A DNA stretch of 64,000 bases from positions 310,001-374,000 of the forward strand of contig JAEUBA010000013.1 of assembly GCA_018257865.1 (NCBI GenBank). The letters run 5' to 3'. How positions within the stretch are numbered: position 1 is the stretch's first letter; each line of letters begins with the position of its first letter. Positions 55,685-64,000 of the stretch are shown here, piece by piece. The notes under the pieces were generated by a model that worked only from the letters and a program-made list of their open reading frames with translations, had not been told where the DNA came from and searched no databases. This stretch comes from Stereocaulon alpinum. Lineage: Eukaryota; Ascomycota; Lecanoromycetes; Lecanorales; Stereocaulaceae. Made by a program: the position numbers and the translations under genes.

Positions 55685-56116
55685 CTACCCCTCCTTCAAA
55701 ACCTCACACCACTCCATCCCATCCGGCGTCCTCTCCTCCTCGCCACCCTCCGCCCCCTGGTCCCCAGGATCATCACCTACACGCATCCGCCTCCTCCTCC
55801 TCCTCCTACCCGCTTCCAAGCAACCCTCCACATTAGGTGCTTTAGCTGTAGTAACAATCGTACTTGCAGCAGCGTTTTTCAAAACTCCCTTTGCAAAGCG
55901 CCGAGCGTTTAGAACGTTCCAGAGTGAGCTGTGAGTACGGGCAATGTTCAAGTATGGACACAGATCCAGATGGAATGTCGCCTTCCGCAGATATGGCAGT
56001 TGAGTTTTCCATAGGAGATAGTCTTCTAGGAAGTAATCGGCGATTTGAAGGAGTATCTCTGGGGGTAGGGTTGTTAAACTTGGTTTTGGATCGGAGGTTT
56101 GAGATCTTGGGGCCAT
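55685..56116 (-). CDS. F-box-like protein, 143 residues
   Basis: ATG at 56116 opens a 143-codon frame: MAPRSQTSDPKPS, then TTLPPEILLQIADYFLEDY, an F-box-like start, followed by HLDLCPYLNIARTHSSLWNV and LNARRFAKGVLKNAAA. F-box proteins link substrates to SCF ubiquitin ligases through Skp1. The second half is an odd Arg then Gly/Glu-rich tail (AGRRRRRRRMRVGDDPGDQG) without the usual repeats, so the gene may be a short stand-alone F-box, or the 3' part may actually be spliced differently or degenerate. The coding strand is C-rich at the start and purine/G-rich in the tail. Moderate confidence in the gene, low in the C-terminus. Confidence 0.55.
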   Translation of the reverse strand: MAPRSQTSDPKPSLTTLPPEILLQIADYFLEDYLLWKTQLPYLRKATFHLDLCPYLNIARTHSSLWNVLNARRFAKGVLKNAAASTIVTTAKAPNVEGCLEAGRRRRRRRMRVGDDPGDQGAEGGEEERTPDGMEWCEVLKEG

Positions 56117-58783
56117 GATGGAGTTTGTGTGAGGTTCGAAGGATTTTAGCTAGGTGCATGGATTCTGTGACTTTGGTTACGTTGTTGGAAGTAAGGTTTG
56201 GGGGTCGGGAGGTTTGATACAAAGTGCGGTTCACTAGCCGCTTTTCGCGCTTAGGTGGGGTCACGAGGCTGAAGGATGATAGGTTGATTGAGAATTTGGA
56301 GCTCAATGCTTGCGGATAACAGTACATAGAGATGAGAGGCCGGTGGAAATAAGCATCGAAGACACCTTGTGTCTTGTATAAGTGACATTGTGCTAGCCAT
56401 TCCCGTCACCTTCGCTCTGACTAGCTTCTTGATGCCATAATTGCTTTTCACTCTTCCCATGACTGTCTTTACTATCTCAGAGCAACTTCCCCTCCCTGCA
56501 AATCCCCTTTGGCTCTATTACCGTCTTTGCTTGAATGTCTATTTTCTTGTACGATGCAGATAAAGATGCCCAATGCGAGACTATACAAATACTTTCGATA
56601 TTTTTTCACGTTGTTTTATGTCAGAAGAATATATTACATTGATCCCTGATCTTGTTGTTATCTCATGATCTGCCCCCTTTTCCCTAATTTCCACTGTATT
56701 CCTTGCCACTTCGCCGATCCGGGCAACCGATACCTCAATACATGGGCCAACTCCTTATTCGGCTCGCCAATTGCAAGAACATATCTAACCTGTAGGAGTA
56801 CCGTCTTGCCAGTCGTCGTGATCGATGCATCGAGAAGACTTTACGTGGGAATGTATCTAGGGACCCGCTCATACAAGGACGCAGGTGCAGTCACACCATG
56901 ATAACTTCCAGTGTGTTTGAGTGTCACGCTGCTAGAGCCGATAAGTAATTCTTCGGACGGCAAATTAAGGCTTGTCAGTGGTGAGACGAACGCCATTCAA
57001 GTCGCCCACAAAATATAGGTGGTGTGATATACAAGGCAGAGTACCGCAACAGAGATGACAAGAACGTCGATCGCATAGAGGTGCTTCTTCCGGCGAACTT
57101 CGCCGAAGGAGTATATGGTGGGGTTGAGTACGCCCTTTAGCCTCACAGGGTTGAACGCTTCGACGCCGTTACTGACTCAAAATAGTATGTTGCTACCCTG
57201 GTCACAGACAGAAGCTCAGTACTGTTGCTCAGAGTGGGGAGCTCGCCGAGTAAGCATGGTCAGCAAAGTGCCGGATCAGGTTCCACAGTCATGGCCGCTG
57301 TGGTACATACACCTGAGGGCTCGCTCATACCTTAAAAATGCTGGCTAAGTAGAGTGAAAGTAGGATGATCCTTGCCCTTGTAGCTGCCGCAGCGCTCAAC
57401 GAAGAGGGAAAAGATGAACACAGAAGGTGCGTCAAGGTGCACCGAATGTAGATATGTCTGTCTCTGTCGGAATAACGTCGCTCCGCTCCGCAACTAGCGG
57501 CTTGGCGCTGACTCCTAGATAAAACACCATAGCTTAGCTAGCTAGATTCAATCAATCCCCAGTTTACCAAGCCCAATAGACACCCTGCCAATCAGGTTGT
57601 CCGGGGCAGGTAATAGGGGATCAAGCACCTACTAATCGGTACAACCTAGCAGCTAGGTTCTACCGACAGTCTCAATATTCTAATGTACATAACGTTCAGT
57701 ACGCCCACCATGTCAGCCAATCAACGACAGACAGTTTAAAATGGAGGCACAAACAGCGTTGGAGGGAAGAGTGAGACACTTGAAGAGAACAGGATGTAAC
57801 CGAGCTGAGGTGGTAGTGACAGAGCGCGTGAAGTAATATCCGGTGCGGTGCATTTACTTTGTATAAAGTGTAGTTGGGCGGCCCAGCATCGTGGGTATGG
57901 CATGATCTTAACCAATGAATAGACCTTTAGAGATCTACCAGGACCTTAGTAGTCGGCCCCGATGGCTGACAACTTCAATCACTTACTGCGATTATTCCAA
58001 CAAGCTGGCTGAATTGTCTCCAATATGGGGATAATTCCCAACACATGTATCGTTGAGAGACGATCGTTGTCTGAAGCTTGCAATTTGGCATCAGGCACTA
58101 GCCAACAGAGCTCTAGGGAGGAAGCTGCCCTGTTGCCGGCGGCTTGGCACCAATTTGGGCGCCTCTGCCGCCGTGGCCGCTACACCTTCAACCCCGGGTT
58201 CAAACGCGACTCGTGGCGAGCTATTGGGATCAGTCCAATAGCTGGCCGTATGCAGGTCAAAGACGTCAGTACGGACCTCGTCACCAGCCCATGGAGTACG
58301 GCGGTGTGCGGAAAATCCGACTGCTGAGCCTGAGAAGACCGCGAAAGAGGTGGGCTGTCTCTATCGACTACTCCGAGGTTTTACCCTTTAGTCTCGCTGA
58401 TTCTCAACATCCGGAAGTAACAACACCTCAGTGTCTCGTATCGAAGGTCTTGAAAGGTTTAGTGCTTTTGGTGGCACCTTTTAGGAGATTCAGCCATCCG
58501 GAAGAAAGATCTTATCAGACTTCGTCGACAGTCCTCCCTTTTATGGTATTAATATAACCAGATGGTGATCTTAGCTCGATCTGCTTGCCTATACGCAGAC
58601 ATACGACAACGAATACAGTCATAAAAACGTCGACGCTAGAAGTCCTAGCACTTGCTCTCTCAAACACCATAGTCTCAACTGCCGCTGGAGTCGCTAATTG
58701 TGTGTTGTACCCTCGTACAAGCGACTACGGACAGTGTATTGATAGATCATATAACAGATAAAAGCATACCATCATCTAACCAG
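56117..58783. other. 2.7 kb gene-poor region with possible gene relics
   Basis: No intact gene is supported. Around 57021-57185 a frame interrupted by a stop reads like protein (separate entry). Around 58020-58560 overlapping ORFs on the plus strand include stretches such as NLGASAAVAATPSTPGSNAT, but no frame continues. This looks like degraded accessory sequence, although I cannot show a transposon. Confidence 0.4.
57021..57185 (+). pseudogene. possible gene relic
   Basis: One frame from 57021 reads GVIYKAEYRNRDDKNVDRIE, then LLPANFAEGVYGGVEYAL, a TAG at 57138, then PHRVERFDAVTDSK and a TAG at 57183. It looks like a real protein fragment with one internal stop, but I cannot name a family and find no neighbouring exon. 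It could instead be part of an unrecognised spliced gene. Confidence 0.25.
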
Positions 58784-59789
58784 ATGTCTTGGCAAGCTGC
58801 CTTTTGGAGCCTTGTTCCCATCGCACTCAACTCAATGACATAGCCTTCTGGCATGGTATTTGGAATTCCTTCAAAGTATGGCTTTTCATTGCGAAGCTCG
58901 CCCATCGTCTGCGGATGTGACGCGTTATATACGGCGGTACTTTTCCTCTATACCTCAGTCGTCCTAAAGGATCCCAAAGCTGCTGCCAGGAGAGTTGCAA
59001 AGGGGCGTTTTCGCGATACCTTAGACAATAAAGAAGGCAGCCTTCATAGCCTGCAAAGGAATACGATCTTCCGATTTGCGGTATTTCTCCTTGGAGCCCT
59101 TCCACAGGTAATCAAGCTTTATGCTGTTTAAGGGCTCGTTTGGACCAAAATATGGGGCCTTATATTCCTCAGCTCGTCCCTCGTTCTGGAATTTCTTGTC
59201 CTCCTGCTCGGCCGAGGTTGGAGCGACCTTGACTCTGGCGACGGCAGCGGCCACCACGAAATGCTAGATGAACATATTGGTGTATCCGTTATCTGCGCCA
59301 GCCTAACTCATTCATTCTACTTCATCGCTCTCGCTGTGTTTGCCATAGCCGAACGGTATATAGGCGAGGCCCGATGGCCGTACCTCCTTAGCTCTACCAT
59401 ATTTAGGAGTCTTGTATGTTGTCAGTATATCATCTTCGACGCATGAAGCTGTAAGAGCCTTGGCTGCTCTTGTCACTGTACCTCTTGGCCTTTTCGCATC
59501 TTTCAGCTCGGGTTTGTTTCTACCGGGATCCCTAGGCTTGAATTTATTACCTGACGACATGATTTACACCATCTTCGTCGGCGCATCAGTCTTCTTTGCT
59601 CTGGTCATAGCCATGATGAGCATTCACCGGCTACTCAAACGTGTGAGGCCGGCGTATGCAAAGTACTCTGAATTCGGACTCGGAGCATATTTCTTGCTAT
59701 CGAGCCTCGTGGCTGCTCTATTCTACCACTGGTTGAAGTATAACGCGCGTGGCACTATCAAGCCTACATGGACGGATCAACTAGGCTAG
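58784..59789 (+). pseudogene. degenerate paralogue of the membrane-protein gene at 60686
   Basis: The frame from ATG 58784 reads MSWQAAFWSLVPIALNSMT-stop-PSGMVFGIPSKYGF, aligning with SWQSAFWALVAIALNTMTQP and the following RYGFVLRSSPVVC of the intact copy downstream. Three stops occur in this same frame: TAG 58841, TAA 59129 and TGA 59444. Coding similarity continues between them (RFAVFLLGALPQVIKLYAV). Near 59405 the matching frame shifts by one to the frame ending at 59789, whose last residues RGTIKPTWTDQLG match RGTSKPSWTDKLG of the intact gene. Total length is 1006 nt versus 1047, so the copy is nearly full length. Introns do not explain the stops, since no matched donor/acceptor pairs surround them. 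This is a disabled duplicate unless the stops are sequencing errors. Confidence 0.8.
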
Positions 59790-60685
59790 AAGACGTACGG
59801 GCTTTGGCATAGCGCTCCTTGCGCGAAAAGACTAGACGCATGATATTGAGGTACCTTGTACGAGCTAAACCTCGACTCTACCTCGAGAATTGATTGGAAG
59901 CTTGCCAGCACTTCCCCAGATAGCGACGCCAATAATTCAAAGAAAGACCAGGTCCGAGAAGGACGGGAGACATGATGGATAACTACTTAAAAACCCGAAC
60001 TCAGGTGTAACAGTGTGAGCCGAAGCAAGCGCGAATGGATGCATGACGCAGATACTTGTCACCCTTGCGAATATCAACCTTTCCCTCGACTTTAAAGCCA
60101 GTCATAGTGTATAATCCTCGTCGCAGTGTAGCGGAAATGAGTGCAACTGGGTTCACTAGTAAGGGCTCTCTATGCCAATTATATCAAAAGTTGACAACTT
60201 TCGTCTTAGTACGGTGTTCCACAATATTTCTAAAAGTTCAAAAATAATTGATGTGACTAATTGCCCATTGTGGAAGACCGTACTTACGACTTAGCGGCTT
60301 CTTTGACGTTAGCTTGCCTATGTTACGTAATGGGGCTTGAGGCTCAGAGATTCGGAAGAGCCCATCTGTGACCTAGCAGGGCTCTCTCCGAGATAGCCAG
60401 ACACATAACCCTTAAGTACACTACTTCGAGCAGAAAGGCCTCGTAATCTCATCTATTCTTTGGCCCTTTCAGAGAAGGCGCTACTTGATGATCAACAGGG
60501 TTACGTGATAACATCGTACAAGCTCTTCTGTGCCATAGATTTCGACCATTTCTCCTGCAGCAACGACAACAAGCGGTCAACCCCAGCTGTCACTTCGTAA
60601 TATCAACCATTGTCTTCGAGGTCAGGGAGTCCAAAGGCCGTTGTAATGCTCAAGTACTCACATCTGGTGATCTAGTCCTTACCAT
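59790..60685. other. intergenic region between pseudogene and intact paralogue
   Basis: About 900 bp without coding character; it should include the promoter of the gene at 60686. Confidence 0.4.
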
Positions 60686-61732
60686 ATGGCTAATTTGGAG
60701 CCCAAGGAGGTGTCATGGCAGTCGGCTTTTTGGGCTCTTGTGGCCATAGCTCTAAACACAATGACCCAACCTGCGGGAATTGTGCTTGACCGTCATTCCA
60801 GATACGGGTTCGTTTTGAGGTCTTCGCCCGTCGTCTGCCTCTTGGATACTATGAACGCGCTATACAATCTTATCAGCAACAGTATCGACCACGGATCACT
60901 CCGTGCCGGACTGCTCAAGCTTGCTAAGGACCGCTTTCAGAACACTGGGATTGAAGCTGAGGAGAACAGCCTGGTCGAAATACAGAAGAATACAGTCTTA
61001 CGCCTAGCTGTGTTCATTTTCGGAGCATTGCCGCAGGTTATAAAGCTCTACGCAATGAACGGGGTTCCATTGACTAAAACTATAGGTGGTATCTATCTTG
61101 GATCCTTCTTGCTCTTTGAAATTATGTTTCGCGCATTGAGAGAAGATTGGCAGAACTTGACAGCGGATCATAGCCAGCTTGCGATGAACAATCGAACCAT
61201 TTTCGATCCGTGCTACAAGTCGGTCTTTGCCGTTTGGGGCATAATCGAAAGCTGTAGTATTTTTCTATTCCTCATTTCGATTGTCAGCACTGTCATCATA
61301 GGACTTGAGCGATGCGCAGCTGGGAAATGGCCTCTGCTACCCCTAGTGCTTCCTGCAATTGGATATGTGCTTAGCCTGTATCAACAAGCTGATTCCACGC
61401 TGGGATTGATATCTTCGCTTCTCTCTCCGTTACTTCTGATGACGGCCTTCTGCGGATTCAGCTGTACCATTGTCGGGCCTACAACAGACATAGTAGGTAT
61501 GAATAGTCTTGCCGTTTTGCATGGCTTTGCAGCGCTCACCACAACCGCGATTTTCATCTATACCATGGAACGACGCCTCCGATTGTTGAGCCGCAAGAGG
61601 CTAAAGTACTTAGACATTGGGCTGCAATTCTACTTCGTTATGTTGCATTTCTTGAGCGGTCTATTACTTTACTGCTATATGTTCAATTCCAGGGGCACAT
61701 CCAAGCCTTCCTGGACCGATAAGCTTGGGTGA
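60686..61732 (+). CDS. multi-span membrane protein, 348 residues, unknown function
   Basis: Single exon starting MANLEPKEVSWQSAFWALVA. Roughly seven or eight hydrophobic segments can be drawn, including VLRLAVFIFGALPQVIKLYA, IGGIYLGSFLLFEIMF, ESCSIFLFLISIVSTVIIGL, LLPLVLPAIGYVLSLY, LISSLLSPLLLMTAFCGFSC and FYFVMLHFLSGLLLYCYMF. Conserved-looking soluble pieces are DRHSRYGFVLRSSPVVCLLD near the N-terminus and the C-terminal NSRGTSKPSWTDKLG, both shared with the upstream pseudogene. I recognise no family; topology suggests a lineage-specific fungal integral membrane protein rather than a known transporter class. There is no cleavable signal peptide. Survival of this copy while its neighbour decayed points to selection on it, although recent origin is also possible. 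Confidence 0.75.
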   Translation: MANLEPKEVSWQSAFWALVAIALNTMTQPAGIVLDRHSRYGFVLRSSPVVCLLDTMNALYNLISNSIDHGSLRAGLLKLAKDRFQNTGIEAEENSLVEIQKNTVLRLAVFIFGALPQVIKLYAMNGVPLTKTIGGIYLGSFLLFEIMFRALREDWQNLTADHSQLAMNNRTIFDPCYKSVFAVWGIIESCSIFLFLISIVSTVIIGLERCAAGKWPLLPLVLPAIGYVLSLYQQADSTLGLISSLLSPLLLMTAFCGFSCTIVGPTTDIVGMNSLAVLHGFAALTTTAIFIYTMERRLRLLSRKRLKYLDIGLQFYFVMLHFLSGLLLYCYMFNSRGTSKPSWTDKLG

Positions 61733-62029
61733 AATGGGGTTATTGTAATAGTATGGCTTACCGTCCGGCTTTGTAGGAAAAAGCTGTCGCTGCGGAATGT
61801 ATCTACTATGAGCTAGTGCGTACCTGATTGTGGACTTCTTTCGGCGTGATCTTGCGCGGACCAGCAACGCACGACTCAACTTTTGGCCATACCTACGCCT
61901 ACATGAAGTGGCTAGATTTTCAAGCGAGCAGCAAGATTCGAGAAGGACAAGAGGTTCACTGAATCCGTGGACCGAACCCGTAAGCATTACAACATTGTTG
62001 CTCTTCGTTCTCTGCTGATGGGGCCTCTA

Positions 62030-64000
62030 TCAGGCCTTCACTTTCCTCAAAGTACCACCAGCCCGCCTCTTATACTTTCTCGGATCCTTCCTCGACATCT
62101 TGCTCTTATCCCTCGTTCCCTTACCACCTTCCCAGAATCCGCTTCCGGCTTTCTTTATAAGACTCGAACGACAGATGCCACACTCTTCAGGCCTATAGTT
62201 TTGCTCCCGAGAGCAATAACCGCAGATCATCCGGTTAGCATGCTCATTCGGATGGTCGCTTGCGGCGTCGTGGCATTTGTCACATGCAAAGACTTTCGAG
62301 CAGCAGCTGAAACGGAACCAGCGGTAGCTTTTGCTGTAGTGCTCACAGCGGCCGCGCCGGGGGAGTTCTTGGCCTGCGATTATGCCGAGAGATTCCTTGG
62401 GCTACGTTGGAAGTGGTCAGTCTCGATACATCTCACTTGGACCAGGCTCAGGAGATACCTTTTTGCGGACTGGAGCACGTCCTACGCGTGCCGCTGAGCT
62501 TACGAGCAGGAATTTGACTTCGGGGATCTTGAAAGCTGCAAGAGTTCAATCAGCAATTCTGCCATGTTGTTTCAAGTCAACCATAACTTACTCATTTTGT
62601 GGTGACACTCTCGACACACTGCCATAGATGATTCTCCGCGGACAGATACTACTCCTGGAGATGGATGAGTGGTAGAGCATTCCGAGCACGTTGGCAGGAA
62701 AGTGCTTGGTAACATGTCAACAACCGTACAACCTTCCAGATCCAGATACCCGGCGCGGAAAGAGTTGACATGCATCAACTCTCTTCGGTACCCGACGCTC
62801 AGCGGCATAGCGCACTTCTTGCACGACTCGGACTTGGTTGCCTTGTCCCGCAAATTGCTGAGATCCATAGTATCTTTGCACCGCTCACACTTGATTGTGA
62901 TGCATAAGGACACCACTTCAAGAATTTCGATGCCGTAAAGCTCAAGAGAGGGAAAGGAGAGCGATATGCCTCGCTCCGGCCCACTGGTCGATAGAGCTTC
63001 AGGGACCGTCTCCAGTGCGGCGCCACCCCCTTCCGCGTCTTCATCTTCATCGCCAGAATCATAGGAGTCTGAGAATTCGCTATCACTTGAATACTCAGCC
63101 TCGCCTTCGTTGACCATGACCCATTCCGGAGGCGGCGGTATGATCTTGATGTGGCTTCGGTCATCGTCTTCGCCCTTGAAAGCAGGTTCTAGCTTTTTCT
63201 CAAGTGCAGACTCGCCAGCCTGCACCAGAGGAAGGTCTTGAGCGTTCATCACTTCCGCTTCTGCTACAGGATCGTCAACAACTTCAGTGGCAAGCACATG
63301 CATGTTCTGTGCCAACCAGTTGATATGGCCCATTAGACTACCCTCCACACTTTCCTTTATCTTCTTCTCGAAACCCTTCTCAGTCGCTTTTGCGGCATCC
63401 CTGCCTACATCCTGCAGCTCAATCCTACAATGTTGGAGCGGATAAAGCATAGGAACGAACAATTTGATAACCTTGACGGCTTGCAGTGGGACGGGCAACT
63501 CTGCAATTTTTCGAGGCGTAATGGGAATGGTGTAGGCAATGCCATCGGATGACTTAGAGAAGAGTGGAGTACGACCTAGCCGGGCTTCTAATTGACGAGT
63601 TTCTGCTTCGCGGCGTTGGGATGCATTTCGGCGTTGCTCTGGCGTAAATATTTCTTGAGGCTTGCTGGGTATTGCTGATATTGGGGCGGATGGCTTAGCT
63701 TCTTGAACAGGCTTCACTGTTTCTGATCTACCAGGAATTCTGTTTGGTATTATAGTGATACCTTCATCCTCCTTCCTGTCCGTTAATAGACCCTCGAGCT
63801 GTCTGTCCAGACTGTTCATCAACGCCAAAAGCGTTCCTTGCGCAGTTCTTTCAGCCAACCTCGCAAATCCTCTCTCAACTTTGATTTGCCACTCCCTTCC
63901 CATCTCCTCATTTTTGACGTCAAGGCTCGGCTTGGCTCCCTTCGGATAGGCTGATGGAACATGGAGGACACATTCGAGTCCCACCATCTCAAAGGGGAAA
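62030..64000 (-). CDS. CHY-type zinc-finger protein (5' end beyond window)
   Basis: Three exons on the minus strand: 64000-62592 (open at the right edge), 62535-62459 and 62401-62030; introns 56 and 57 nt. The visible protein has at least 618 residues. The N-terminal part (FEMVGLECVLHVPSAYPKGA, ERGFARLAERTAQGTLLALM) resembles an RWD-like domain of this fungal family. Several Cys pairs follow (ITIKCERCKDTM, ESCKKCAMPL, LPTCSECSTTHP, MAVCRECHHKM). The last exon holds the CHY zinc finger: RRGRCEHYSKSYRWFRFSCC, VFACDKCHDAASDHPNEHAN, RMICGYCSREQNYRPEECGI and a basic tail GTRDKSKMSRKDPRKYKRR. The usual role of such proteins is not established; CHY fingers bind zinc and some act in ubiquitination. 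The first in-frame ATG inside the window (63987) is probably not the true start, since the frame and similarity continue outward. Confidence 0.85.

Noticed and set aside
1..64000. CRISPR arrays, bacterial operons, retrotransposon genes or a biosynthetic gene cluster.
   Set aside because: None seen: no regularly spaced identical repeats, no reverse transcriptase, integrase or transposase motifs, and no polyketide or peptide synthetase genes.

Overview
The window is nuclear DNA of a filamentous ascomycete (Pezizomycotina). Most genes carry short spliceosomal introns of 47-78 bp with GTA/GTG-type donors, CTGAC/CTAAC branch sites and CAG/TAG acceptors. Gene density is about one per 2.5 kb, without operons, and the recognisable proteins are fungal orthologues (Kar9, Rap1, Mon1, DopA, Swf1, Mtm1, an ataxin-10 homologue, a RecQ helicase with HRDC). 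Class cannot be fixed from sequence alone. Exon boundaries below come from splice signals, reading-frame continuity and family conservation; joined exon lengths of every spliced CDS that lies wholly inside the window are divisible by three.

Layout: 0-20 kb holds the start of a minus-strand conserved fungal protein running off the left edge, a PLP-dependent decarboxylase, a KEL3-type Kelch protein, a six-exon RecQ/BLM/Sgs1 helicase with one GC-AG intron, a 68-residue protein, a very large disordered Ser/Pro-rich protein, a 123-129 bp repeat array beside a small basic protein, and MON1. 20-45 kb holds DOP1 (divergent from MON1), a small mitochondrial membrane protein, acylphosphatase with a 13-nt microexon, a protein with a calponin-homology-like stretch, KAR9, MTM1 divergent from a MARVEL-type membrane protein, an ataxin-10 homologue, a conserved 170-residue orphan and a monocarboxylate-type MFS transporter. 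45-50 kb holds SWF1 divergent from RAP1.

From about 50 to 62 kb the density falls and the genes look accessory: a DUF6594 membrane protein, a predicted secreted protein, a WLM-domain metallopeptidase, an F-box-like protein, gene relics, and a membrane-protein pair in which one copy is intact and the other is a pseudogene. The window ends in a CHY-type zinc-finger gene running off the right edge.

Themes: membrane traffic and lipidation (Mon1, DopA, Swf1), chromosome and telomere maintenance (RecQ helicase, Rap1, the WLM peptidase), spindle/cytoskeleton (Kar9, the CH-like protein) and mitochondrial function (Mtm1, the small inner-membrane candidate). I saw no transposon with coding capacity, no CRISPR array, no biosynthetic cluster and no convincing tRNA. 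The most unusual signal is compositional: several genes switch from C-rich to G-rich on their coding strand within one reading frame.
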